Shown here: positions 1 through 8,379 of the stretch, one piece after another | Layout of the letters: every line of letters starts with the position of its first letter | How positions within the stretch are numbered: the stretch's first letter is position 1 | Assembly: GCA_020627655.1 (NCBI GenBank) | Contig: JAHDGM010000010.1 | Span: 14,058-66,807 of the forward strand | Direction: 5' to 3' | Length of the DNA: 52,750 nt | From: Hellea sp. | GTDB lineage: Bacteria; Pseudomonadota; Alphaproteobacteria; Caulobacterales; Maricaulaceae | Notes under the pieces: generated by a model | Told to the model about the DNA's origin: nothing | The model's database searches: none | What the model saw: the letters and a program-made list of their open reading frames with translations, nothing else | Position numbers and translations under genes: made by a program

Positions 1-2379
1 GTCACACCAGAAATTTCTGGTCTGTATAGCAATACATTTGATAATGACCGTTTAGGTGTTGCTGTTTCCGCTAGTTATCAGAAGCGGGAAGGCGGTGTAA
101 CGCAATCCAATATTGGTTGGCGTGATGGTTATCTTGGAAGTTCCGATTTTGATGGTGAGTGGGGTCGTTTACCATCTGCAAATGAGTGGAATTGGTTGCC
201 CGGTCAGGGTGAGAACCGCCCAGGTGATACTGATGTATATGAGGTTCCGCAAAATGGTGACTATGCATTAACAGATTTCAAGCGTGAGCGGATAAACGGT
301 CAACTTACACTTCAATATGATATTACCGATGATTTACGCCTGACAGCTGACGGTGTTTATGCCTCAAATGAGGTTGAAACGAACACAAGTTCGGCGGGTG
401 TTTGGTTCAATCACGGCGCAACCATTAGTGCCTGGACAGATGGTCCTGTTGCTGGTCCGCGTTACTACACAGAATTTCTCGGAAATTCAGATTTGTCGTA
501 TAGTGGATCTCTTGCCGCGTCTAAGAATGAAAACATTTCATTGGGGCTGAATCTAAATTGGCAGGCCAGTGATCGTCTTAACTTAGAGCTTGATTTTCAC
601 GATTCTACTGCGGAATCTAAGCCAACTAATGACTATGGCACTTCCATGTCTTTGGGTACAACGGTGTTTTCGGTTGCAGAGCAAACCATTAATTTCGAAA
701 ACGATCTGCCGATTATCTCTTATGTGAGTAATAGTCCAGACGTCGGGGATTTGGATGCTGCATTGCGTGAGCAATCCGGTAGTACATTTACGAATAATTA
801 TATGAAGTCTGCGGTTCAGCAGCTGCAGTTTAATGGTAGCTATGAAGTTGACAGGGATATTATTGATAGTGTCGATTTCGGAGTTGGGTGGCTTGAGAAT
901 TCAGTTCGATCCGAATCTGGTTTTATTCAAACAGATAGTTGGGGCGGCGAAAACAGAGAGCCAGGCGATATTCCGGATGATATATTTGAATGGGTAACAC
1001 TGCCAGATAAGTTTGAGGGTGTTTCTGGTGCAGATGATCCAAATATGTTGCAGGGTCTATACCGATTTGATTTTGTTGAGTTGGCTGACCTAGCCGAAAG
1101 CCTGTATGGTATTTGTTCAGCGCCATGGAATGGATCTACATCAGATAATCCGGGAACATGTTTGGCTAATCGAACAGATACTCGTCAAATCACCGAAGAA
1201 ACATTCAGTGCTTACATGCAGTTTAATAATTCATTTAATCTATTCGGTGCGCCAAGTAACCTTACGGTTGGTGCTCGCTATGAGCACACCGATGTTGTTG
1301 CTCCGGCTGAGGTGCAAGTACCGAGCGGAACAAGTTGGACCGGTAATAATGAATTTTTCTTGACGTTTGATGGTACTACAGAAATCACAGACTTTGATGG
1401 CAGTTATGGTTTCTTCCTACCTTCTGTGGACTTTGATGTGGATGTCACGGACAATATGAAGCTACGGGCTTCATACAGTAAAACAATGGCGCGTCAGCGT
1501 TACAATGATTTAGCGCCAGGCCTAAATCTTGATCCATTATTCCGCGCTGTTTCTGGTACAGGTAATTCCGGTGACCCAAGCCTTAAGCCATTTACATCAA
1601 AGAATTTTGATGTGTCGGCCGAATGGTATTATGGGGATAGTAGCTATGTGTCAGTTGGGTACTTTAAAAAGGATATTGAAGGCTTTATTGGCCAGGATGT
1701 ATTTACCGAGAGTTATTATGGTTTAACTCACCCGGGACAAGGCCCTGTTCATTCTGAAATGCGTGCCGCTTTAGGCTCTGCTGCAACGGCAGCTCAAATT
1801 TTGGACTGGTATGAAGCTAATTATCCAAATCTGGTTGTAAATGCAGGAACTCCTTCACGCGCTATTATTGGTTCGCCCAGTGACCCAGCTTTACCATTTG
1901 AAATTACAACTCCAGTCGTTAGTGATCGAACAGATGGGTTCGAGGGGCTAGAAGTCGCGCTTCAGCATACGTTTGGTGATAGTGGCTTTGGCGTTATTGC
2001 TAACTACACGCATGCGACAACAGATTTAACTTATGACAACACTCAATCCTTCCGAGTACTGCAAATTGCTTTGCCCGGGGTTAGTGATAGTGCGAACCTT
2101 GTTGGATTCTATGATAAAAATGGGTTACAGGCTCGTGTTGCTTGGAACTGGCGCGAGAAATTCCTTTCTGGAAGTGGTCGTAATCCGTTTTACATCGAAG
2201 ACTATGAGCAAGTTGACGCCAATATTAGTTACGAAGTGCGGGATGGTCTCACCATTTTCGCAGAAGGTATAGATATTACGGGAACTGACCGCCGCGGACA
2301 TCGTCGTCATAAGAACAACACATTCTTCATGAATCCTCAAAAGGGTCGATACGCCGTTGGTGCGCGCTATAAATTCTAA
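1..2379 (+). CDS. TonB-dependent receptor, 5' truncated by the window edge
   Basis: The frame is open from base 1 to the TAA at 2377-2379, so the start and the plug domain lie upstream of the window; only about 790 residues of barrel are visible. An internal TTG at 196 could be mistaken for a start, but the residues before it are equally barrel-like. The protein has alternating aromatic/polar strands, long acidic extracellular loops, and ends Tyr-Lys-Phe, as outer-membrane barrels usually do. The size and loop style fit the large Caulobacter/Xanthomonas-type receptor subfamily that imports oligosaccharides with TonB-ExbBD energy. The next gene is a GH16 glucanase, so a beta-glucan (laminarin-type) oligosaccharide is the likely substrate; this is inference from context. 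Confidence 0.92.
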   Translation, partial: VTPEISGLYSNTFDNDRLGVAVSASYQKREGGVTQSNIGWRDGYLGSSDFDGEWGRLPSANEWNWLPGQGENRPGDTDVYEVPQNGDYALTDFKRERINGQLTLQYDITDDLRLTADGVYASNEVETNTSSAGVWFNHGATISAWTDGPVAGPRYYTEFLGNSDLSYSGSLAASKNENISLGLNLNWQASDRLNLELDFHDSTAESKPTNDYGTSMSLGTTVFSVAEQTINFENDLPIISYVSNSPDVGDLDAALREQSGSTFTNNYMKSAVQQLQFNGSYEVDRDIIDSVDFGVGWLENSVRSESGFIQTDSWGGENREPGDIPDDIFEWVTLPDKFEGVSGADDPNMLQGLYRFDFVELADLAESLYGICSAPWNGSTSDNPGTCLANRTDTRQITEETFSAYMQFNNSFNLFGAPSNLTVGARYEHTDVVAPAEVQVPSGTSWTGNNEFFLTFDGTTEITDFDGSYGFFLPSVDFDVDVTDNMKLRASYSKTMARQRYNDLAPGLNLDPLFRAVSGTGNSGDPSLKPFTSKNFDVSAEWYYGDSSYVSVGYFKKDIEGFIGQDVFTESYYGLTHPGQGPVHSEMRAALGSAATAAQILDWYEANYPNLVVNAGTPSRAIIGSPSDPALPFEITTPVVSDRTDGFEGLEVALQHTFGDSGFGVIANYTHATTDLTYDNTQSFRVLQIALPGVSDSANLVGFYDKNGLQARVAWNWREKFLSGSGRNPFYIEDYEQVDANISYEVRDGLTIFAEGIDITGTDRRGHRRHKNNTFFMNPQKGRYAVGARYKF

Positions 2380-2406
2380 TCAACCGCTTAAGCGATTGTG
2401 ATGATT

Positions 2407-2438
2407 AAGCCACCTCTGCCCTTTGGAGGTGGCTTTTT
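2407..2438 (+). terminator. Rho-independent terminator after the TonB receptor
   Basis: A perfect 10-bp stem (AAGCCACCTC at 2407-2416 with GAGGTGGCTT at 2426-2435) has a 9-nt loop and runs into a T tract. It lies 27 bp after the receptor stop codon and 26 bp before the GH16 start. It should limit read-through, so the receptor is probably made in excess of the downstream enzymes. Confidence 0.85.
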
Positions 2439-2463
2439 CATTCTTAAACTCAAAGGCAGGATA

Positions 2464-3552
2464 ATGAATATCAAGCTATTTTTATCAACTTTCATTGGCT
2501 CCGCCTTATGTCTGGGGGCTTGTGGAGGGGGAAGTAGTTCAACAGTTACGCCACCTCCCTCATCGTCTGGAGGATCAGGAGGAAATACGGGTGGTGGTAG
2601 TTCAGGGGGTGACCCTCTGCCTGTACCTGACACGCCGCCTATCGGTGAGGATTATCACCCTGCGGGTAAGAATTGGGTTCTTAGCTGGTTCGACGAATTT
2701 GATGGATCGAATCTGGATCGTACCAAGTGGGAAGTTGAAGAAAGTTGCTGGGGCGGCGGTAATAATGAGCGTCAATGCTATACAGACCGCGAAGAAAATG
2801 TGGAGGTTGTCAATGGTGTTTTACGCCTCAAAGCCTACCCGGAAGTTTTCACAGGTCCTGAGTTCCCGCAGGGTTGGCCAGACGGGCGGGGAGACCAGAT
2901 TACGCAGCAATATACGTCCGGTAAGGTCAGGACTAGGGAGCTTGCCGATTGGAAATATGGCCGCTTCTCTGCTCGTATGAAACTACCAAAAGGGCAAGGG
3001 ACATGGCCGGCATTTTGGATGCTCCCAGCAGATAACGTATATGGAGGCTGGGCAGCGTCCGGTGAAATTGATATTATGGAGGCGGTTAATTTAGGCGCCA
3101 GCTGTAATGATTGTGAGGGCGATGTTGGTGAAAACCGATCATCAGGCGCTCTTCATTTTGGAGGCGAATGGCCGGATAATAGATTTGAGACTGATAAGTG
3201 GACCTTATCGGGAGGCGCAGAAGCTGTTGACCAATATCATGTTTTTGGTGTGGAGTGGGGAGAAGGCCGTTTCAACTGGTTTGTCGATGGTGTGAAACTC
3301 TACACTCTTAATGCTGAAGACTGGTATAGTTCGAGCGTTGAAAAAACGCAGAACCCGAATGCGCCATTTGATCAAGCTTTTTACCTTATGTTCAATCTGG
3401 CAGTCGGTGGTAATTTGTCCGAAGGTAATAATGCCGGAGGATTTCAGGTGGGCAGTTTTCCTGATGAAGTCTTGGTGGATTGGGTGCGTGTTTATCAGTG
3501 TGAATTTGACGGGTCTACAGGACGCGCCTGTATGGATGGCGAGACGCCATAA
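2464..3552 (+). CDS. GH16 family endo-beta-glucanase (laminarinase-like) lipoprotein
   Basis: The protein has 362 residues from ATG 2464, which follows a GGCAGG ribosome site; the frame also extends 22 codons upstream into the terminator hairpin, which is not credible coding. A signal peptide ends in lipobox L17-G-A-C20, so it should be a lipid-anchored protein. Residues 21-55 are a Ser/Gly/Pro-rich tether. The GH16 domain fills the rest, with the catalytic signature E201-I-D203-I-M-E206 (nucleophile E201, acid/base E206) and flanking substrate-binding Trp residues. GH16 enzymes of this kind cleave beta-1,3 or mixed-linkage glucans such as laminarin. The receptor upstream and sodium symporter downstream fit uptake of the products. 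Exact linkage specificity cannot be read from the sequence. Confidence 0.92.
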   Translation: MNIKLFLSTFIGSALCLGACGGGSSSTVTPPPSSSGGSGGNTGGGSSGGDPLPVPDTPPIGEDYHPAGKNWVLSWFDEFDGSNLDRTKWEVEESCWGGGNNERQCYTDREENVEVVNGVLRLKAYPEVFTGPEFPQGWPDGRGDQITQQYTSGKVRTRELADWKYGRFSARMKLPKGQGTWPAFWMLPADNVYGGWAASGEIDIMEAVNLGASCNDCEGDVGENRSSGALHFGGEWPDNRFETDKWTLSGGAEAVDQYHVFGVEWGEGRFNWFVDGVKLYTLNAEDWYSSSVEKTQNPNAPFDQAFYLMFNLAVGGNLSEGNNAGGFQVGSFPDEVLVDWVRVYQCEFDGSTGRACMDGETP

Positions 3553-3589
3553 GCTTTGTAATTCAATAGAAATGCATTAGATAACGATC

Positions 3590-5113
3590 ATGGGAAAGCG
3601 TATTAATAATATCGTGATCGTGGGGGGCGGAACGGCAGGTTGGTTGACGGCCGGGCTTATTTCAGCACACCACAAAAAACGAGGTGCAAATGGGTTGAAC
3701 ATTACACTCATTGAATCTCCTGAGATACCGACAATTGGTGTTGGAGAGGGCACTTGGCCGACTATTCGAAAGACTTTATCGCGTATAGGATTAAAAGAAT
3801 CCGATTTTCTTGTGGCTTGTGATGCTTCGTTTAAACAAGGCTCTCGGTTTGATGGTTGGATTTCGGGGGATGAGAAAGATTCTTATCATCATCCATTTGA
3901 GCTTCCGATATCTCCAAATGGGAGCGATCTTATTCATGCGTGGCAGAAATTTGCCCCGAAAAAATCTTTTGCGGAAGCTGTCTGTGTTCAGTGCGCACCC
4001 GCATTGAAACACTTGGCGCCACGACAACGCAGCATGCCGGATTACGCTGGGGCTTTGAACTATGCTTATCATCTTGATGCTGTGAAAATGGTGAATCTGT
4101 TGCGCTGTCATGTCACTAAGAATCTGGGCGTTACTTATATTGAGGATCATGTCATCCAGATAAATGGTGACAAAGATCAGGATATTTCGTCTGTGACGAC
4201 TCGTGAAAACGGTAATGTCTCCGGTGATTTATTCATTGATTGCACGGGAACGTCCTCATTGCTCTTGGGTCAGCATTACGGCGTAGAGTTTATAGATCAG
4301 AGCCATGTCTTGTTTAATGACAGGGCCGTTGTTACTCAGGTTCCAGTTAATGAAAATGATCCGATTGCTTCAGAGACTATTTCTACCGCACATGAAGCTG
4401 GTTGGATATGGGATATAGGTCTGCAAACCCGCCGAGGTGTTGGTTGCGTTTACGCGTCCAAATATATGAAAGATAATCAGGCAGAGCATATTCTTCGGAG
4501 TTATATCCGGGATGAAGATGTTGATGTCCGTATGCTGAAGTTTACTCCGGGACATCGCAGTCATTTCTGGCACAGAAATTGTCTTGCTATCGGCTTGTCT
4601 GCTGGCTTTCTTGAACCTTTGGAAGCCTCTGCCATTGTTTTAGTTGAGCTATCTGCTGAAATGCTAGTAATGAACCTTCCCATGAACAGGGCTGCTATGG
4701 ACATCGAAGCCAAAAAGTTTAATGCGCTTTTCACTTATAGATGGGCTCGAATAATCGAATTTTTAAAATTACATTATGTACTGAGCCGCCGTAATGAACC
4801 TTTTTGGCGAGATAATCGTGATCCAGAGACCATTCCAGATCAGTTGCAAGATAACTTGACAATATGGGAGTACAGATCTCCATCTCAATATGATTTTGAA
4901 CAGGCCAGCGAGGTATTTCCCGCTGCCAGTTATCAATATGTTTTATATGGAATGGGGAGCAAGCCACTTGCTTACCCGCCGCAAGAATCTGTTGATTTAG
5001 AGGTTTTGAAACAGAAAATGCAAAATGTTGTAAGGAAACAGAGAAGTCTTGCTGCGGGCTTACCAACCAATAGAGTCTTATTGGCAGGCCTTGGAAAAGA
5101 AGCTAGTAATTAA
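3590..5113 (+). CDS. Flavin-dependent tryptophan halogenase-like protein 1
   Basis: This 507-residue protein is of the tryptophan halogenase family (PrnA-like). The N-terminal FAD-binding motif is GGGTAGW near residue 15. Lys82, in the F-K-Q-G segment, matches the catalytic lysine of PrnA (Lys79). The segment P-L-E345-A-S matches the region of the active-site Glu/Ser pair, but Ser is replaced by Ala. The family signature WxWxIP appears as W272-I-W-D-I-G277, with Gly for Pro. It starts 37 bp after the GH16 gene on the same strand. True family members use FADH2, O2 and halide to halogenate an indole or other electron-rich ring; the substrate here is unknown and the altered motifs make ordinary tryptophan halogenation doubtful. 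No flavin reductase is adjacent. Confidence 0.88.
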   Translation: MGKRINNIVIVGGGTAGWLTAGLISAHHKKRGANGLNITLIESPEIPTIGVGEGTWPTIRKTLSRIGLKESDFLVACDASFKQGSRFDGWISGDEKDSYHHPFELPISPNGSDLIHAWQKFAPKKSFAEAVCVQCAPALKHLAPRQRSMPDYAGALNYAYHLDAVKMVNLLRCHVTKNLGVTYIEDHVIQINGDKDQDISSVTTRENGNVSGDLFIDCTGTSSLLLGQHYGVEFIDQSHVLFNDRAVVTQVPVNENDPIASETISTAHEAGWIWDIGLQTRRGVGCVYASKYMKDNQAEHILRSYIRDEDVDVRMLKFTPGHRSHFWHRNCLAIGLSAGFLEPLEASAIVLVELSAEMLVMNLPMNRAAMDIEAKKFNALFTYRWARIIEFLKLHYVLSRRNEPFWRDNRDPETIPDQLQDNLTIWEYRSPSQYDFEQASEVFPAASYQYVLYGMGSKPLAYPPQESVDLEVLKQKMQNVVRKQRSLAAGLPTNRVLLAGLGKEASN

Positions 5114-5137
5114 GTCTTATAAAAATGGAAAATTTGA

Positions 5138-5851
5138 ATGCCTAATCATGTTGCCGTCAATCCAAGAGATCATAGTGATCTGAGGATTTTACCTGAACGC
5201 TCTGAGGATATGGGGGATGCTCTCATGTGCTGTGTAACGTTTCCTGAAGAGTTCCGCGCTCTACAAGCGCATTATCCAATTTTGTTTCAACTGAAAGATG
5301 ATGGCGAAATATTGTGCTTGGCATTATTTGGATTTGAGAACGGGGAAAATTTATTCCTGAAGAATGGGAAATGGGATGCCCGCTATATCCCATTGGCCAT
5401 GGATATTCAGCCATTTATGATCGGGAGACCTCAGTCGAAAAATGAAGACCGTAAAGTCGTTATTGATTTGGATAGCCCGAGAATTGGAAAGGGCGAAGGA
5501 GATCGTTTGTTTGAAGAAACAGGCATGGCGACGACTTTCCTGGAAAATATTTCCACGAAACTCGCTTATCTGGATCAAGGTTTTCAGAACGCGTCAGCTT
5601 ATATTGAAACACTGCAAAAACTTGAGTTGCTTGAACCTTTGACGATCGATGTCACGACAAAAGACGGTACTAAAAACCGTCTTGTCGGGTTTCACACTAT
5701 TAATGAAGAAAAGTTTCATGCTCTCGACGGAAAAGCGCTCGAAAGTTTACAGACAAAGGGATATTTGTTTCCTACATATATGCTGTTGGCATCCTTATCG
5801 AATTTATCTGACTTAATAGCGCGACGCGAAACACTGCACCTGCATGGTTAG
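5138..5851 (+). CDS. SapC family protein
   Basis: This 237-residue protein resembles the SapC family: an N-terminal segment with N-P-R-D-H, an E-F-R-A-L...Y-P-I-L-F strand-helix unit near residues 38-52, and an aromatic/Pro region with R-Y-I-P-L near residue 85. It has no signal peptide or membrane segment. The family was named after a Campylobacter S-layer locus gene, but its biochemical role is not established, and similar genes recur beside TonB receptors and halogenase-like genes in Alpha- and Gammaproteobacteria (from memory). The start at 5138 is 25 bp after the first halogenase gene. The end overlaps the cupin gene by 8 nt (ATGGTTAG), implying translational coupling. Confidence 0.85.
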   Translation: MPNHVAVNPRDHSDLRILPERSEDMGDALMCCVTFPEEFRALQAHYPILFQLKDDGEILCLALFGFENGENLFLKNGKWDARYIPLAMDIQPFMIGRPQSKNEDRKVVIDLDSPRIGKGEGDRLFEETGMATTFLENISTKLAYLDQGFQNASAYIETLQKLELLEPLTIDVTTKDGTKNRLVGFHTINEEKFHALDGKALESLQTKGYLFPTYMLLASLSNLSDLIARRETLHLHG

Positions 5852-6875
5852 CCAGCCTGCTGATATATTCCCTGCGTTACCGCCTCTGCAAGAAGTTCAA
5901 AAAACGTCTGTCGCGGAGCTGCGCGAAGACATGTTGAAAAACAAACCTTTTGTAGTTCGGGGGTTTGTCAAAGATTGGCCATTGGTAAAAGCGGGATTGA
6001 AATCTGCCAAAGCTGCTCGAGAATATTTGCTTGAACGGGCCGTTGATCGTCCTTTTGAAGTCTCGATGGGCTCCAACGAATTTGATGGACGTTTGTTTTA
6101 TCGTGATGATATGTCAATGAATGTACAGCAGGGGCGGGCGCGTTTACCCCTAATATTCGAACGTATTGGTAATGTTGAACAGGAACATAATCCTCCAATT
6201 GTTTATTTAAGTGCGATTAGCACTAAAACATATTTTAAGGGGCTAAGAGAAGACAATCCGATAGGCTTGGAAGAAAAGCGACCTATAGAGAGTATCTGGA
6301 TTGGCACAAAAACCCGTATCGCGGCTCATAATGATTTTCCAGATAATCTTGCCTGTGTAGCTGTGGGACAAAGACGGTTCACCGTTTTCCCACCAGAGCA
6401 GTTCCGGAATCTATATATCGGACCCATTGATAATACGCCTGCTGGCCGTGCGATTAGCATGGTGGATTTTCATGATCCGGACTATGAGAAATACCCTCGC
6501 TTTGAACAAGCTTTAAAGGCTGGGTTTACGGCTGTGCTTGAACCTGGTGATGCTATTTATATTCCGTCGTTGTGGTGGCATCATGTAGAAGGATTGAGCC
6601 CGTTTAATGTGCTTATGAATTATTGGTGGCGTGAAACGCCGCAATTTATGGGCGCGCCGCAAAATGCCTTAAACCATGCTATTATGGCTATCCGAGATTT
6701 ACCAGATCATGAAAAGCAAAACTGGCGAGATCAGTTTGATTATTATGTGTTTGACGCTTCTAGTGCAGTGACAGCTCATATAGCTGAGCATGGCCGCGGG
6801 GTGCTGGGGCCTATGACGCAACAAAATGCCGGGAAAATTCGATCATTTCTAATCAAGATGTTGAACAATGAATAA
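5844..6875 (+). CDS. JmjC/cupin_8-type Fe(II)/2-oxoglutarate oxygenase-like protein
   Basis: This 343-residue protein has the cupin-like (JmjC-related) fold expected of asparaginyl-hydroxylase-type oxygenases. The iron-binding triad is visible: H162-N-D164, and a distal His in the I-P-S-L-W-W-H246-H segment. The N-terminal K-P-F-V-V-R-G motif is also typical of the family. Relatives beside halogenase and SapC genes are sometimes called Pass1-related. With an intact metal triad it probably hydroxylates a protein side chain or small molecule; the substrate is unknown. Start and stop both overlap the neighbours by exactly 8 nt (5844-5851 and 6868-6875), so it should be made in step with SapC and the second halogenase. 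Confidence 0.87.
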   Translation: MVSQPADIFPALPPLQEVQKTSVAELREDMLKNKPFVVRGFVKDWPLVKAGLKSAKAAREYLLERAVDRPFEVSMGSNEFDGRLFYRDDMSMNVQQGRARLPLIFERIGNVEQEHNPPIVYLSAISTKTYFKGLREDNPIGLEEKRPIESIWIGTKTRIAAHNDFPDNLACVAVGQRRFTVFPPEQFRNLYIGPIDNTPAGRAISMVDFHDPDYEKYPRFEQALKAGFTAVLEPGDAIYIPSLWWHHVEGLSPFNVLMNYWWRETPQFMGAPQNALNHAIMAIRDLPDHEKQNWRDQFDYYVFDASSAVTAHIAEHGRGVLGPMTQQNAGKIRSFLIKMLNNE

Positions 6876-8367
6876 AAATAACCGAACCATAAAACGTTAT
6901 GTAATCGCAGGTGGCGGAACTGCCGGATGGATGGCGGCCGCCATGCTTGCCAAGACGATGGGGGAAGAAATTGACTTAACACTGATTGAATCTGATATGA
7001 TTGGGACTATCGGTGTGGGTGAAGCCACCATCCCGCCACTTGTTCAGTTTAATGACATTTTAGGCATTAATGAAGCCGATTTTATGAGGGAAACTCGGGC
7101 AACTTTCAAATTGGGTATTAACTTTGAAAACTGGAAAGATGTAGGGGAGTCTTACTTTCATTCCTTTGGTCACACTGGGAAAGATCACTGGACTGCAGGG
7201 TTTCAGCATTTTTGGTTAGCTGGTCAAAAACGAGGACTTGCCTCTTCATATGATGATTACTGTCTGGAAGTTGTCGCTGCTTTTCAAAACAAGTTTGCCC
7301 AGCTTCCAAAAAGTGGACTGAACTACGCCTATCATCTCGATTCTTCAGCCTACGCTAAATTTCTGCGAAAAATAGCGGAAGAAAACGGCGCAAGCCGCAG
7401 GGAAGGCCTGATCGAAACTGTGCAACTGGATCCTGAAAATGGATATATCCAAGCCTTAAAGCTGCAAACAGGTGAAATCATAGAAGGTGATTTTTTCATT
7501 GATTGCACTGGATTCCGGTCAATATTAATGGGGCGTGCCCTTCATGTTGGTTATGATGATTGGACGCATTTTTTACCGTGTGATACGGCGATTGCCGTAC
7601 AGACTCGATCTGTTATTGAGCCGCCGCCTTATACACGGGCGATTGCCCATGATGCCGGTTGGCAATGGAGAATCCCGCTTCAACACCGTACTGGTAATGG
7701 CCAGGTTTATTGTTCCCGACATCTAGACAAGGATAGTGCTCTTCAGCGTTTTCTGGATAACATAGAAGGTGAAACGATTACGGATCCCAAATTTATCCAT
7801 TTCCAAACCGGGGCTCGCCGAAGGCAATGGGAAAAGAACTGCATTGTATTGGGGCTCGCGAGTGGATTTATGGAACCGTTGGAATCCACGTCTATTCACC
7901 TGATCCAGCGTTCGATAATGCGATTTTTGCGGCTGATGCCCAATAATCGTATCGAGTCGGCGGACGTCAAAGAATTTAACGATCAAACTTTTGAAGATAT
8001 GGATAAAATTCGCGACTTTTTGATTATGCATTATTGCGTTACTGAACGTAGGGATAGCGAATTTTGGCGATATTGCGCCAATATGGATATTCCGGATGCT
8101 GTTCAGCAAAAGATTGATTTATTTTCCAATACAGCTCGTGTTTTTCGAAAAAACGAAGAGTTGTTTGCCGAAAATAGTTGGGTGCAGTGCATGATGGGAC
8201 AGGGGATTACGCCAAATAGTTTTCACACCCTAGCAGATAAAATGAGCGATAAAGAGCTGAGTTACTTTTTGGACAAGATCAAAAATCTATTATCCAAGAC
8301 GGTTTCAAAGTTACCACTTCACCAGGATTATGTCCGCCGCTATTGCGGTATAACCGAGATGGACTAA
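6868..8367 (+). CDS. Flavin-dependent tryptophan halogenase-like protein 2
   Basis: This 499-residue protein is a second tryptophan halogenase-family member. It has GGGTAGW near residue 12 for FAD, Lys81 in F-K-L-G (PrnA Lys79 equivalent), an intact W-Q-W-R-I-P signature, and E339-S340 in the P-L-E-S-T active-site segment. Unlike the first copy, all canonical catalytic positions are present, so it is the better candidate for a working halogenase. It starts inside the cupin gene (ATGAATAA overlap) and ends 12 bp before the symporter. The two halogenases share family motifs but have clearly diverged, so they are not a recent duplication. The halide and acceptor cannot be inferred. Confidence 0.9.
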   Translation: MNKNNRTIKRYVIAGGGTAGWMAAAMLAKTMGEEIDLTLIESDMIGTIGVGEATIPPLVQFNDILGINEADFMRETRATFKLGINFENWKDVGESYFHSFGHTGKDHWTAGFQHFWLAGQKRGLASSYDDYCLEVVAAFQNKFAQLPKSGLNYAYHLDSSAYAKFLRKIAEENGASRREGLIETVQLDPENGYIQALKLQTGEIIEGDFFIDCTGFRSILMGRALHVGYDDWTHFLPCDTAIAVQTRSVIEPPPYTRAIAHDAGWQWRIPLQHRTGNGQVYCSRHLDKDSALQRFLDNIEGETITDPKFIHFQTGARRRQWEKNCIVLGLASGFMEPLESTSIHLIQRSIMRFLRLMPNNRIESADVKEFNDQTFEDMDKIRDFLIMHYCVTERRDSEFWRYCANMDIPDAVQQKIDLFSNTARVFRKNEELFAENSWVQCMMGQGITPNSFHTLADKMSDKELSYFLDKIKNLLSKTVSKLPLHQDYVRRYCGITEMD

Positions 8368-8379
8368 CCCAATCCTAGC

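Noticed and set aside
3590-8367. Secondary-metabolite cluster built on tryptophan halogenation
   Set aside because: No NRPS, PKS, indole-modifying, flavin reductase or export genes accompany the halogenases; the neighbours are glycan uptake genes.
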